A stretch of DNA of 64,000 nucleotides from contig CAUJNA010000535.1 of assembly GCA_963377175.1 (NCBI GenBank), positions 875,001-939,000 on the forward strand, written 5' to 3'. Every line of letters starts with the position of its first letter. The stretch's first letter is position 1. Source of the stretch: Effrenium voratum (Eukaryota > Sar > Dinophyceae > Suessiales > Symbiodiniaceae). The notes beneath the pieces were generated by a model. That model was not told the origin of the DNA and did no database searches. It saw only the letters and a list, made by a program, of their open reading frames with translations. The translations under genes and the position numbers were made by a program. This document shows, in pieces, positions 1 through 12,000 of this stretch.

Positions 1-797
1 TAAACCTCATGAACTTTGGTTGTGGGTCGGTACTGCAAACAGCCACACTGACCCTGGATGGTTGTACGTGAGGATTCCTGTGGTCATTGCAAGCTACTGG
101 CCATGGCGGAAAAATTAACAACGCCTTGATCGCCACAATGGTCCTTTGTTTCCTTGAAGGGAACCTTGATTGCCTTTCGCCCCACACTTGCAAGGCCGCA
201 GAATCTCAATGCAACACTCCACCTGCGGGTTCCTGAGGCCACCAGCGGAGGCGAGCAAGCAGAAGGCAGGGAAGTGAGTGGCAGCCGCACCGTGGGGCGG
301 TGGATCTAGCTGGCAACTCGTCTATGGATTGCAACAAGAAGGAATCCTCTAAGCACGGTGAACAACGAATTGTGGCATTCTAGGTATCTTCAAGCCTGTC
401 AAGGAGCTCATTGATTTGCGCTATGAACTGGAGTGGAGCTCGTGTGGCATTTGAGGTGGCATTTGTTCACGATTGGTAATCGTCTGTGAAAAGGTGACAA
501 TAATTTTTGACACGCGAACCAGTATCATTTTTGGCGTGACGAGTGATGGCGAAGGGCACAGACCCGCTGACAGCTCTATGAGAAAACGAAAGAAACCAAA
601 CAATGGCAGAACCTTGGACCGCTTGCGTTCCAGCTGAGTGCAGGAGTCTTCTCGTTATCCCCCTTTCAGTTTTTACAGGGGTCATGGCCAGACGAACTTG
701 ACCTGTTTGCCCTTTTGCCCTTCTGAGTTCCTTCATTTTCCATTTGACTTGCAAAACCTTGACTTTTTGGCGTATAAGTCTGGCTCCGTGTGGTCAG

Positions 798-2535
798 GCC
801 TCAGACGTGGACTGCCACCAGATCTTGGGCGCCAAGCGCGGGGCATCCCCAAAGGAGCTCAAGGCACTCGGGCAATCGGGACAAGGTGCGTCAAGGAGAA
901 AAAAAGTTGAGCTCCGGGCAAAACGAGCGAAGACCCACGAAGGTCCCTTCGAGATTCCCCAAACATGGCTCGTGACATAGCATGAGAGTTGTTTGAGCTC
1001 TCATTGAAGGCATTCGAGGAATGAAAGTGAGGGTGTGGGGGGGCCGTTTCCGAAATGCAAGCTTTTTCTTATATGCAATAGATGTGTTTAACGCCAATTT
1101 TTGAGCCTTGCGGTGCTCGTGACCCTTTTCCGCTGAGTTGACCCAGGAATACTTGGCGCATTGGGCTCACGTCAGCGTGTCCGTGTCTGGTTTCATTGGG
1201 GGATTTTGTGGGGGCTTGAGGCTGGGTTAGTCATCTTGCGTCCCCGGCACTGGATTCCATGTCGTTTGTTTGGGTATCCAAGAGTGTTGTCATGCGCAGT
1301 GGCGCTGTTATTTTGGCAAACAAATCACATCAATCTTGGGCTTCAGCTGAGGAACCTCAGTCACTGGTAAGGCAGCTTGAAGGATTCCCACGGAGGGAAC
1401 GCTTCAGAACCCAAGGATCTTTTCTTACATGGGTGGTCCAAGGATTGAAACCCTTGCGCATGGTTCTTTCATGAAAAATCCCCCTGTCTATCAGGCTCGT
1501 GTTTGGCAGCTTGAATATAACCAATTGATCCTGTTTTAAAGGGAAAGCAACAGGAAGCCACACATGTTGGCGGTTCCGCCATTTAGAGACAAGCCTACGC
1601 TGCGGGGTCGCCAAGTTTTCCATGAGATCACGGCTACGGTTTGAGCGCAAGAGTCTACACTTTGGGGAACGGCAGCAAATCTACTTGTGTATTTGTTTGG
1701 CCATTTTGTTTTCATGGTTAGCACACCTCTCAGATAAGGTTGAGGACCACAAATCCCATAATATGTGCGACATGAACAAAGCTATGCAGTGTTTTGCTAG
1801 CATTATTTGTTTGTCACAGATCAGAAAGGGTTGCTTGCTTTCTTCTTGTGGCTTGGAGGGCTGGCTAGGGAGCAGAACTGTTTTTTTAGAAGTTACACAA
1901 GTGCACGCGCATGTTCCTTTCGCCCTGCATGCCAGTTCCTACCGCACGCCACATCTTGGTTCGTTGTCAAGAGGCTTTGTTCGAGCATGGATCAAAGAAC
2001 TTAGGTGTCCTGCAGCAGGCGTTGCTCTATTCTCAGATAGTAATTGGCCCAGATCAAATGTATGGCACCCTTTCGAGGCTTGCACGGATTGCCGTAAACC
2101 TCTAGACTAGAATCCAGATTCTAGACAACCTTCTGGATTGTGGATAAAGGGAATCATGCCCATGACCCGCGATGCACGCGCGAGCAACCGACAACATTGG
2201 TAGTCAATTATTGTGTTTTGAGAGGACAGATAATCCAGCCTGGTTTGGGGAGGACGTTGCCCAAATTCCATAAAAAACAACCACCCGGAACCAGCCATCC
2301 ATTTCTCCCATCTCGTGAACATTTGAACATTGGCCAAAAGGCTGCTTCTTTTTCGGGGGGTCATGGACCTAGTGGATCCAGACCCAGTGGACACGAGTTG
2401 AGGAATCCATCAAGAACTTTTCAGATTGAAGTCATGGGACTGCCCCAAGTCCAGGAGGCGTTCCTGGCGAAGGCCCAGCAGCACCATCCACTGAGCCCGG
2501 CCATCCAAGACAATGGGAGCGCCTCGGGCGGGTTG
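798..2535 (+). CDS. J-domain (DnaJ-like) protein, two internal exons recognised, partial
   Basis: Exon 798-863 (66 nt, 22 codons, phase 0 at both ends) encodes ASDVDCHQILGAKRGASPKE then LK. It has a CAG acceptor before G and a GC donor after AAG. A second exon starts at 2455 after CCAG and reads EAFLAKAQQHHPLSPAIQDN. Joined, they give helix I, loop and helix II of a J domain, the Hsp70 co-chaperone module that stimulates the partner's ATPase. The usual HPD triad appears as HPL, so this may be a degenerate J-like domain or a decayed copy. The 3' end of the second exon is unclear, probably near 2530, just before a hairpin repeat. Upstream and downstream exons were not found. The match is to the family pattern only. 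Confidence 0.5.
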
Positions 2536-2563
2536 GCGCAGGGGGGAAGTCTAATCTCTGGAT

Positions 2564-2675
2564 GTGTCCAAATGAGCACCCGTTTTTTGGGGCCAGAAAT
2601 TTGGAAAGAAACCATTCTGCTGCAGAACGGTTTCCTTCAAAAAATGCCCCCCAAAAAAGGGCGTTCATTTGGACA
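2564..2675. repeat. 112-bp near-palindromic fold-back element
   Basis: The left arm, beginning TGTCCAAATGAGCACCCGTT, returns in reverse complement in the right half, ending with CATTTGGACA. The two arms meet at TTCTGCTGCAGAA, and mismatches are few and scattered. The shape fits a fold-back MITE or an RNA hairpin locus. It lies right after the second J-domain exon. Confidence 0.8.
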
Positions 2676-3081
2676 TGGGGAGATGGTAACGTCATAGCCT
2701 CAAGTCAATGTCAGACAATTTTTAGCAGCATGACAGCAGACAAGCCTAAGTAGCGTCTTGCAAAAAGAGTTGATCTTCGGGAACATAGTGCCTTCCATTT
2801 GCGCAATTTTTGCATGCCATCCACGCGTGTGCTTGATCATATCGGATTCAACCATTTTATGTTGATTTCTAACATGATTTGCGCTACCCTGCAACCACTG
2901 CCCAGGGAAAGCAGAGTGTATTCCTTTCGCATAGCTTGGAGATAGTGGTGGGTAGTGGAAACTATCTTAGCCCTCCCTTGACCTGTAGCCCCTGTTGTCT
3001 GACAACTTTACAGGAAAGTTAAGGGTGCCAGGATCCCTTTGTCTCCCTTTACGGAGCATGGAATCCGCGAGCACTGGGCAG

Positions 3082-3234
3082 GACGAATTTTGTGGTCGCC
3101 CGCATGTGCTACGAGTATTTGGCAGCGGCCTCGGATACAAAGGGGCAGCATTGGGCTTTGCTTTGCGGCAGCGGCGCCTTCGCCTTCGTCCTGCGACCTC
3201 AAAACTTCCCTGAATGCTTGAGAGTTGGGCTCAG
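3082..3234 (+). CDS. Candidate internal exon, protein not recognised
   Basis: Open frame of 153 nt with an AG acceptor before G (GGGCAG|GACG) and a GT donor after CTCAG. It encodes TNFVVARMCYEYLAAASDTK and then GQHWALLCGSGAFAFVLRPQ and about ten more residues. Residue composition and GC-rich third positions look like coding sequence rather than chance. It may belong to the J-domain gene or to a following plus-strand gene. I do not recognise the family. Confidence 0.35.
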
Positions 3235-3925
3235 GTTCAGGCCCAAACCCACATGCCAAACCCCCAAACGACGTGCTGCCTTCTTCCCAACAAGTCCACA
3301 CACTTCATGACACCTTCAGCTTCCGTTCCATAGCTGGTCTTGCTGGTGGGCAACAGGAATCGTAGCCTATAGGCGGGCGCTCAATTTGAGAGTTGCCTGA
3401 AACAGGAATGGGAAACCGTTACGATGTTGTTGCTTTCCACTTGCATTCCCTTCCAACATTTCCAACCAATGGAGGTGCAAGTTCTTGTTACTGTTGTGTG
3501 TCTCTGAAGGCTGGCCACGTGCCAGATAGCCTCTCAACCAGCTGCTTCCTGTTATTCTGACCCATCACATGTCAAATTGGTGGTCTGAGATTGCGTGCCA
3601 AGCGTTGCATTTGTTTTCGGCTTGCGTTGGACCCACGTGGTTTGCCAGAGATGGCCCTTAATTGTTTTGATTGAATTGATGCTTTGGGGGTGTGAGCGCC
3701 TGGTTCTTGTTTAGGCCAAATTGGAAGACAGACACCTGACCCTAACTTCTGAACCATCGCAATTGCAATAGGTGGAGGATGAGAATACTGGGTTGGAATG
3801 GACAGATGCTGGGTTTGGCGTTCCCAAATTTGGACTCCCTTTATCATCACGGACCCGATTTCTACTTGGACCCTAAAAGTACTTCAAAAGCCGGGTATGT
3901 TGCCCCAGCCCCTTTGTGTCGCCAG

Positions 3926-4036
3926 GGCACTTGGCTGTTTGGCGATCGGGCCTTTGGCACTGAAACCGAGGCTTCGCCACAGCGAGCGGAGGAGAGCACG
4001 GGAGCTGCGGCAGACGCTGCCTGGTTGAAATGGGGA
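3926..4036 (+). CDS. Candidate exon, protein not recognised
   Basis: After the acceptor-like CGCCAG the plus strand reads GTWLFGDRAFGTETEASPQR then AEESTGAAADAAWLKW, with a GT dinucleotide inside GCCTGGTTG as one possible donor. Composition is coding-like, Ala/Glu rich, with no domain I know. Boundaries are uncertain. Confidence 0.2.
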
Positions 4037-5054
4037 GCAACATCGGGGGTTTCCAGGTCTGGATTTTCAGGAGGATCGTGGATGGGGTTTCCAAGACCAG
4101 AAGGAGCATCTCAGTGGGTCATCAGAGGCCAACTAGTCCAATGTGGACACATTAAGAAAACCAAACCTACTCGCAAAACAAACCTTGAAACGAACCCATA
4201 GAGCAGCGGGGCATAGTGAATTGTCACAATGAGCATCCTTTTTTTCGTCGATGCGGAGTGCAAGGGGCCTGACTCCAGCGTGCCCAGACAAGCAACCCCC
4301 CTTGTTCTTCACCCTGTTTCCTGATTGGGGCAGAAGGGGAGCCAATGGGTCCATGTCGGATTTAAACCAAAAGAAAATCCTGGATTCCTGTCAGGTCGTG
4401 GACTCAATGGATGCCGACTCCTTCCGGTCCAGCTTGTCATGCGCCTAACGGGGACTCCGAGTCGTGTGTGTTGCATTCCAAAAATAGGCCACAAGAGCCA
4501 GAGTGGCAGATGTTGCCCTGTTTGGACATGGGTTGTTCCAGGAGTGAGTGGTTTTCAGTGGAGCCTTTGTTAACTATTACTCACTTCCAATGAAAAGTGT
4601 TTGTTCAAGCCTTTCGACAAGATATGATCTTGATTGTTTGCTTGGGGTAAATGGGGGAGGTCACCAACCCTTCAGCGGGAGGTATGCTTTTCAGTCAAGG
4701 CACCATCGTTGACCACTCACAGGAGTCATGACCCAGGTCCAGGTGCGCATTTGGGTGAGTGTGTGTTTTTTGCAAAGGGAACCGGAAACCAAAAGGGTAC
4801 CACTCGTCTTAAGCTTCCGCGGTCTATTGAAGAATGCACCCACATGCCAATCGCTTGCTTTGGTCTTTTCCCTTGTAAATTGGGATATGGAACATGTTTG
4901 CATATGGTTGCCTTTTGCCGAGCTGATATCGGACAACATCGGCTCAAAGTCTGCAGGCTTCCTCCTCATATGGCCCATTTCGGACTGTTCAACCAAAACA
5001 GCCGGATGGCTAGTCAAACGATGCGTTGTGAATCGAAAAGAAAAAGCTGTTTTG

Positions 5055-5056
<2 letters not shown>

Positions 5057-5085
<29 letters not shown>
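5057..5085. repeat. (AT)n microsatellite
   Basis: About 14 consecutive AT dinucleotides. Confidence 0.95.
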
Positions 5086-8000
5086 CGCGCCCCTTGCTTC
5101 CGGTGGGATTGGCCACCTGCCAGTCAGGTGCACTGGTTCAATTTAGTTTTCTGCCGAGTGACCCATTGGGACAGCCTAATTCGCAAGGTCTTTGGGGTCC
5201 TTCAGAGTTGCTTCGCACAGCCTTCGGATCGGTGAGGCACCCGGCGAAAGCATTCTTGCAGAGCTTCATGAAGGCCTGGAAGATGGAAGCGAAACTGAGA
5301 GGTCCTTGAAAACGTGTCCGAAAGTACCTGGAGTCTCCATGACCCTTTTAAATGGGTCCATGACTCAATGACCCCAGTCTCTTGGGTCATGACCCCATGT
5401 GTTAAGGGGGCATGGAGACTCCAGGTACCAAGTAAATTTGAACCCAGTGAATGCCGAGTTGCATAGGCCCCAGTTCGCAGAGGCAACCTTGTCTTGCGGT
5501 GCAACCCAAGAATTCATCAAGTCAAAGCCGAAAACCCCAGCCAAAGCCTTTAGTTGCCTTTGATGGAAATTTGCTGTTGAGTGTACTCGTTCTAACAGTC
5601 AAAGTTCCTTCGGTCATTAAGCAAATGACACGATAGAGTCATGGGGTTATGCTGCTTGACACCTCCTTGATGAAACACGCAGATGCCCGAATCCCTTTGC
5701 TGTAGGGGGCTCTTCCAAATGCGGGATGCAGAATGAGACAGTGACAAGGACAACATATTCTGAATGCTGGGTGAACTTGGGAAGGGGATGACTTGGATCT
5801 TCGCTATACCTATCCAACACATCAAACTATCAGGGGTACCCCAGCCCCCTCAACTGGTTTATCCAATGTGCAAAAAATCCAAGTACTGTCCAAAACGCAG
5901 TGGTTGGGGGCTACATATCGTTACCTGGGTTTTAAGTTTGTGGTACCCGAATCCCTTGAGCTGCCAACATGACCTCTCACTGGCCTGGATCGCTGGCGTC
6001 AGGTGACGGGACCAGCCCCACACTGCCCTACGGTGAGGTTGCGGTGGTCTCAGCTTTCGCAGGGGTCACCTTTCGACCCCCTTTGACAATCCGGGTGCAA
6101 CATAGCTCCATAGTTCTTCAACCGCGAGAAAACGACCACACAGTGATCGGTGGCTGGCCCAAGGAAGGTCTAGACCTGTTCCAAGGTCCATGGTATGAGG
6201 AACAACCGTGCCTGAGCCCGTAATTCGGATCTCCCGGAGATCCCGAAAGGGAAAACGCGGGACAGCTATGCTGCAGTCATGCGCCGGTCGCTGGGATGTT
6301 TTGCCGAAGGGCTTGCTGTGCGGCGATCAACTCTCGATGGATGGCGGAAAGACTTTTGATTGATGCCTTTTGGCTGGGACATCGCCTGACATTTTATATG
6401 TTGGTTCTTGGGGTTCACTAGTTCATGTCATTTTAGTTGGGCGAAAGCTGGGGTATTTTCATGCAGCTGCTTTTGTGTCTTTTTCGGAAGCTTGATAATT
6501 TTCAGGAAGCATGTGCAACGGGATTCCCTTGCTGGAACAAATATATTTGCCATTCCAGAACATGAAGTCTTGACCAAATTCGCTGCTCAAGAGCTTGTCG
6601 TTGATACCTTAATTAGTTTAATGGGATATATAATAAGCATATAGTATGCTGCCATGATCACGAGCATATGTCCAGTTTGCCAGTAACGACAACCCCCACA
6701 ATTTCACTTTTTGGTTCCAGTGTTTGCTGTAAGACTAGACTCTCCGAGCCCTCAGGAGATGAAGGTGTAGGGATGCGACAGGCATTTGCAACATCAAGTA
6801 TGTCTTAATTTGCAGTCTTTGTTGTTTTGTGCAAACATGGCGGTTGAACAGTTTATGAGCCGGAGAAAATGCAGCGTGTTCCAGCGATGTGCAGCGAAGG
6901 AGAGGACATAGACGCGGCACTGCAGCCAAACTCTAGCGATATGCCCTTCAACAACACGCAATCAAGCCAGACTGCAATGGAATTGAGCGTTTGTTTTACA
7001 CGAATGCTTTGACGAAATGGCTGAACACCGCGGTTATGATGGTATATGCAGCATAGTGTAGTTCTGTTCATTCTCCACTGACCACAAGAGAAATGCTGAT
7101 TCGCTTTCCGATGGCAGGCCTTTTGACTGCTCGGCTGCCCAGTTACTGGGCGCGCAGCATCTTTTGCATGTAAAGGCTCTGTCCACAAAGAGGACTTCGC
7201 GGTTTCAGGGATTTTCCGATCTGTGCAAAGTGCTAGCTATCAGCACCGCACAAGATCGCATTGCAAGCAGAATGTTTTCCACGTGAGCTGCTGGGGTCTG
7301 CAGACAAAAGCAGCTTTTCCATTTCCTGTTGAGTGATACGCTTTCTCTTAATTTCTGGGAATGTGTTTTTTTCTTTTTCTGTGGGAGACAACGCTACGAG
7401 TCCGGGACTTGAATGGACAGCTGACAAGCACTTTGTGGTTCATGATGACAGTGTGAGAAGAGACCTCATGTTGCCTTGCGAAACATAGGGCCTGTTACTC
7501 TCCCAAGCTGCTTGCACATTATCTGTCTGTTTCCTTGTTGTAAAACATGTCTGACACATGTTTGCACCTGTCTGATGTCCCACAAAGAAGACACGAGTGC
7601 GAATACGGTACAGAATCCTTCCTGACTCCTTCCAGCAGTTCGCTGTCCAGGATTCGCTCGAACCCTGTTTTCACTCTCAGAAGCGGTTCCGGCCATTGCT
7701 TTGCAGTGACAAGAAGCAGCTCGCCCACACAAATATGCTGAAGAAGAAGGCCTTTTGTTTTCTGTTTGGCTGCAGAACTATCCGACACTGGCAAATTACG
7801 TGATGCGGCCTCGCAAAGGTGTTTGTTTGTGTCTTCGTTGCTTGGATTTGGAAAAGCTGAGCAGCAAGTACTAGCTGCTCTTGCACGCTGCTTCTTGGCT
7901 ACCAAAGCCAGACTTGAAGAAGTCTGCGCTTGTCAGCGCTGGCCCAAATTGAGCATTCAGGGACCAATATTCAGAACTCTTTTTTTTGCAGAGGATGGGC

Positions 8001-8440
8001 ACAATTCGGGTTCAAAGACCAGTTTGCGCGCTGTACAACCCCCCCTTTTGTTTCGATGGTTGACAGTCGCTGACATTTCCACTGCTTCGGACCAATGGCC
8101 CAAGCCGATCAGACGGCAGTGAGATGGGTGTGGCCCTCGGGACGCGGGTTTCAGGATACGATTCCGAGCGGCGGTACTTCGCTGTTTGTCACACCGGATC
8201 TTTTGGGAAAGCAACAACTGTCCATGCAGACCTTGGCCGATGTGTTACACAGCTTGAACAAAAACAGAGTTTTCAAGAAAGTGGGCAATGCACAGCCGGA
8301 AGGTGGGGAGGCTGTTTCACAGTAGGGTACACTTTTTGGGCAGGTTTATATAAACGCGAGAAACAATCAAGAGAACCACCACTTTGAAGGTGTGAGACAT
8401 CCATGTTGACAGGTATACTGTTTCGGGAGAGTTTCAACAT

Positions 8441-8456
8441 GTTTAGGGTTTAGGGT
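8441..8456. repeat. Short telomere-like TTTAGGG pair
   Basis: Two adjacent TTTAGGG heptamers, the unit found at plant and dinoflagellate telomeres. Two copies are too few to claim a former chromosome end. Confidence 0.4.
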
Positions 8457-9017
8457 TCACACCCACTCCATGTCAGAGAGGTCAAGCCAGAGAGTAAATC
8501 CATATTGAGGGACCGGCTCATTCAACGGGAAGGATACCAGCGACGAGTGTGTAGTTGTATCCTAGGTTAGGGGGTCAGACTGGGTAGCCCGCAGTAAGGG
8601 AACCAGATTCACCCCAACTCACATTGCTCATCAGGTGTGTATGTGTGATGCCACACATAAACAAAGGCACATGTGCACAGAGGCGGCGTCGGAGAATCTG
8701 TCACGGACGGTAATGGCCGACACAGTGATGAATGATCGGACATCTCGACTTGCAGAGAGTGGATCCAATGTCAGAACTAAATTGTCAAAGAATTGAGTGC
8801 ATGGAATGCCCGGGCATGTATCATTTCACTACCACAATGCATTGTTTCCCTCCCCAAAACAGGAAGGGCACGGTACGTTCCCCATGTTCCCCGCAAGACG
8901 ATCTGAAGGCTGTCACCCGTGCCGGGTGAAGCAATGCGCCCGGGTACCTCCTGCCACGTTTTGCCGCCGTAATGCTGGTCCACAGCGCACAGGCGGCGAC
9001 AGAACATACCTTGCAAC

Positions 9018-9059
9018 AGAAGCACTTGCTTGTGCAGTCGTACCTGCACAAGTGCTTCT
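9018..9059. repeat. 42-nt perfect hairpin
   Basis: AGAAGCA, a 4-nt bulge, then CTTGTGCAG pair with CTGCACAAG followed by TGCTTCT around a six-base TCGTAC loop, giving 16 base pairs. It could be a small-RNA hairpin or a target-like palindrome; no function is implied. Confidence 0.7.
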
Positions 9060-12000
9060 GCTACTGTAGAGCCTTTTCGTGCCATGATCTAAGGGAACTG
9101 GTTGCATTCCCCAGCTGGCGTTCTGAATGGAAGGGATCAAAAGTTGGTATTTGTCTTTTGACAACTTTATTGGGATGACATTCCAGAAGTGCTCAGAAGG
9201 CATTCACATCATGTCACGCCGCTGCAATGGGGACTGCAGCTCAGCCAACTCAGCTATGTTCCCTTAGAGCGCATCCGGACCGCTGGAATGGTATGGGACC
9301 ATGTCGAGCGAAGGTTGCGCAGACTCATGAGTACCTGGTCTGGCGGAGATAAAATGAAGCTTCCCCGTCAGCAGTTCGAGGGGCTGGCCAAAATCCCAGC
9401 TTGACCCTCCTTTTCTTGGCACATGAAACTGGTCCCAGGGGCGCAAACTTGGTCATCAATTCTCCTGGCGGGCCGAGTGAACAGTTCAGCCGAGCCGTTG
9501 GGCACTGTTGAAGCATGATCGGAGGGAATGAGCCTGCATGAAAACTGAGTGACCTCACCTGTTGGAGAAAAGGGCTTGCCCTTGATTCGATTCTTTCCTT
9601 CGCGATCTCTCGTTTACTGTTGGTGAATGTAGCACGCCGCACAGACGAATGTTACATGTTCAAACGTACCAAGATCCGTGTTAGAGTCAGTACGGAGAAC
9701 ATAAGGTCGCATACTAAAAACATATTTTTCCCCTGGCAGTGGCTCTGGAAACCTGGTGGGAGTGTAGGCTGACCGTGAGGTTTGATTACAAGCGTATATT
9801 TGATTGTTGGGTCACCCGGAATATGATATGTCTAGTCGTTGTACGATCGCCCTTCAACCCCAAGTCACCTTTTTGCAGCAGATATTCCCTTGGTTGAAGA
9901 TCCATAGCCAATGTGCCACCAGTAGACCTACATGGAACTTGGATCTGCAGCGTTTGCCAGTCATCAGCTACAAGATGCATTGGGTTTGGGGAATCAAACT
10001 CCACACACACACGCGCTGGCACGCAGGGTGATCGATCCACGTTGACGTATTGGGGGCCCAACATCCACGAAGTGGACGGGACAGGCTTTGGCACCATGCC
10101 AGCATGAGCAAGCTGACACAAACCTTGCTCCGACCCCTTCCCGGGTTGGCAGTTGGTTCCTGAAATGTGGGCCTTAGAGAGTGTGCCGCCAAAGGCCAGG
10201 CTCGCGTGTTTTCTTTCGCTGAAAGCAGAAGTTTGGCACTGTCAAAGCGCAGTGGCCCCCAAAGATTTCGAGTTTGGCCGATTTTACCCAAATACGTGGA
10301 GTAAACGGAGTATCAAAAACATGGAGGATGGGAATCCTTTCCATTAATGTCCACCTGGGATTAGTAAACGGGCACCTGGAATAGTATCTTGAGATCCAGT
10401 TCAAGTGAGTTTCCATTTGATGTAGTATTGCTGGAGCTTTTTTTGGAGATTTGGAACAGAGTTTGCATTTGATTTAGTATTGCTGGAGCTTCCTTTTGTT
10501 TTTCTTGGGTGGGCCAGCCAACAAGACTTTATTTCGGGGGCCCCTGAAATAATGTCAAGTTGGGGGCTGAAGTACTACCCCCTTTGTGGGTTTGATTGCG
10601 GGCAGGTTTTCAACAAGAGACATGTAAGAAAACATGGGTTTGGTAAAGATGACAATTTTGGATTTGAGGAGCAGGCCCAAATCTCGCAACACAGCAAAGC
10701 ATTGCCAGCCTCACCTAGGCTGTCTAATTACTTGACTAGCTAACTGGCAATCGCACTGGGCAGGCTGTGTTTTTCAGGGGGCCAGGCAACAAGACTTTGT
10801 TTCGGGGGCCCCTGAAATAATGTCAAGTTGGGGGCTGAAGTACTACCCCCTTTGTGGGTTTGATTGTGGGCAGGTTTTCAACAAGAGACATGTAAGAAAA
10901 TATGGGTTTGGCAAAGCTGACAATTTTGGACTTAAGGAACAAGGCACCACAGATCCAAGAACCAGGTGTTTGCTTGGCTATCTCTCCTCTCTTTTCTCTC
11001 TTTCTTTCTGTTTTTTTTCTCCGGGGGGCGGGGGATTTTTTTTCTTTTTTCTTGGCGCGGGCGGCGGGCGCTTGTCTTTATTCCAGGTGCATTTATTAAT
11101 CTTTTTGGGCCACCCGTTTGTCTTTTTTCCGCGTGCATTTATTAATCCTATGTGGACATTAACACGCAATGCCGTGTGCCAGCATCACACTTGTTTCGGT
11201 ACAGTCATCAACCCTTCAATATGGCATCAACGTTCAATATGGCAGGAGGTGGAAAGGTTCGGAGATCCCCACCCCCGAAGTCAGTTTGGATGGTCGAAAC
11301 TCTGAAGGGGTGTTTCCTTTAAAAAGGCAACAGATGGCACTAGGTTTCATTTGGTGTGAGACTGACTTGTTTCAAAGCAAGTGACAACGGGACGCCCATA
11401 GCGAGTACCTTGCGCCGGGTCCTGCCATTGAGCCTCCATGAATTTTGCCGCTTCGCCACACACACGTTTAAGCCCACAATACGGAAAGAACACGAACCTG
11501 GAACCTCCTGTGCAAAATGGGGATGGCACGTGGGACCTCGTGCGTGCAGGCGCAGCTGGCCCCACACATTGCCGTGGCCTTGGCGCTGAAAGGAGTTGCA
11601 AGTGACGGGAATCCCGGCAACGCAGGATCAGCAACCTGAAATTAGGGAGCCAAGAAAGGACACCTTCATGAGGTTGCACGTCGGAGGAGTGCTGAAAACG
11701 GGCCTGTCTCTCAATCTGAGACCCCCATACTGGGGAGTTGCTTTTTGGTTTCCCTTGCAAGCCAAGCAAAGGGAGGGTTCGTCAAGGTTTTTTTAAACGG
11801 TCCAATTCCTTCAGATTGAAACAAAAGGAGGTCGATTCAACAATATATTGGTTGAAACATGGTGAATGAAGCAAGTGCCCAGACTGAGAATGGCCTCTGA
11901 ACGCTCAGCGGGTTTTGTAGCTTGGGCTTTTTGAGCATTTGACCGGGTGCCAATATGCGTGACTGGGTGCATCGCTAGAAACCAAGGAGTGGTTTGAAGC

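Larger units (their letters stand above)
4037..9017. other. Stretch without an assigned gene
   Basis: Contains an AT microsatellite (5057-5085), scattered open frames and two tandem copies of TTTAGGG near 8442-8455. Segments at 6000-6222 (reading GDGTSPTLPYGEVAVVSAFA and onward) and 7830-7960 (LGFGKAEQQVLAALARCFLA) are coding-like on plus, but no acceptor/donor pair or protein family was convincing. Confidence 0.5.

Noticed and set aside
8441..8456. Former telomere
   Set aside because: Only two TTTAGGG units, within chance expectation for 64 kb.
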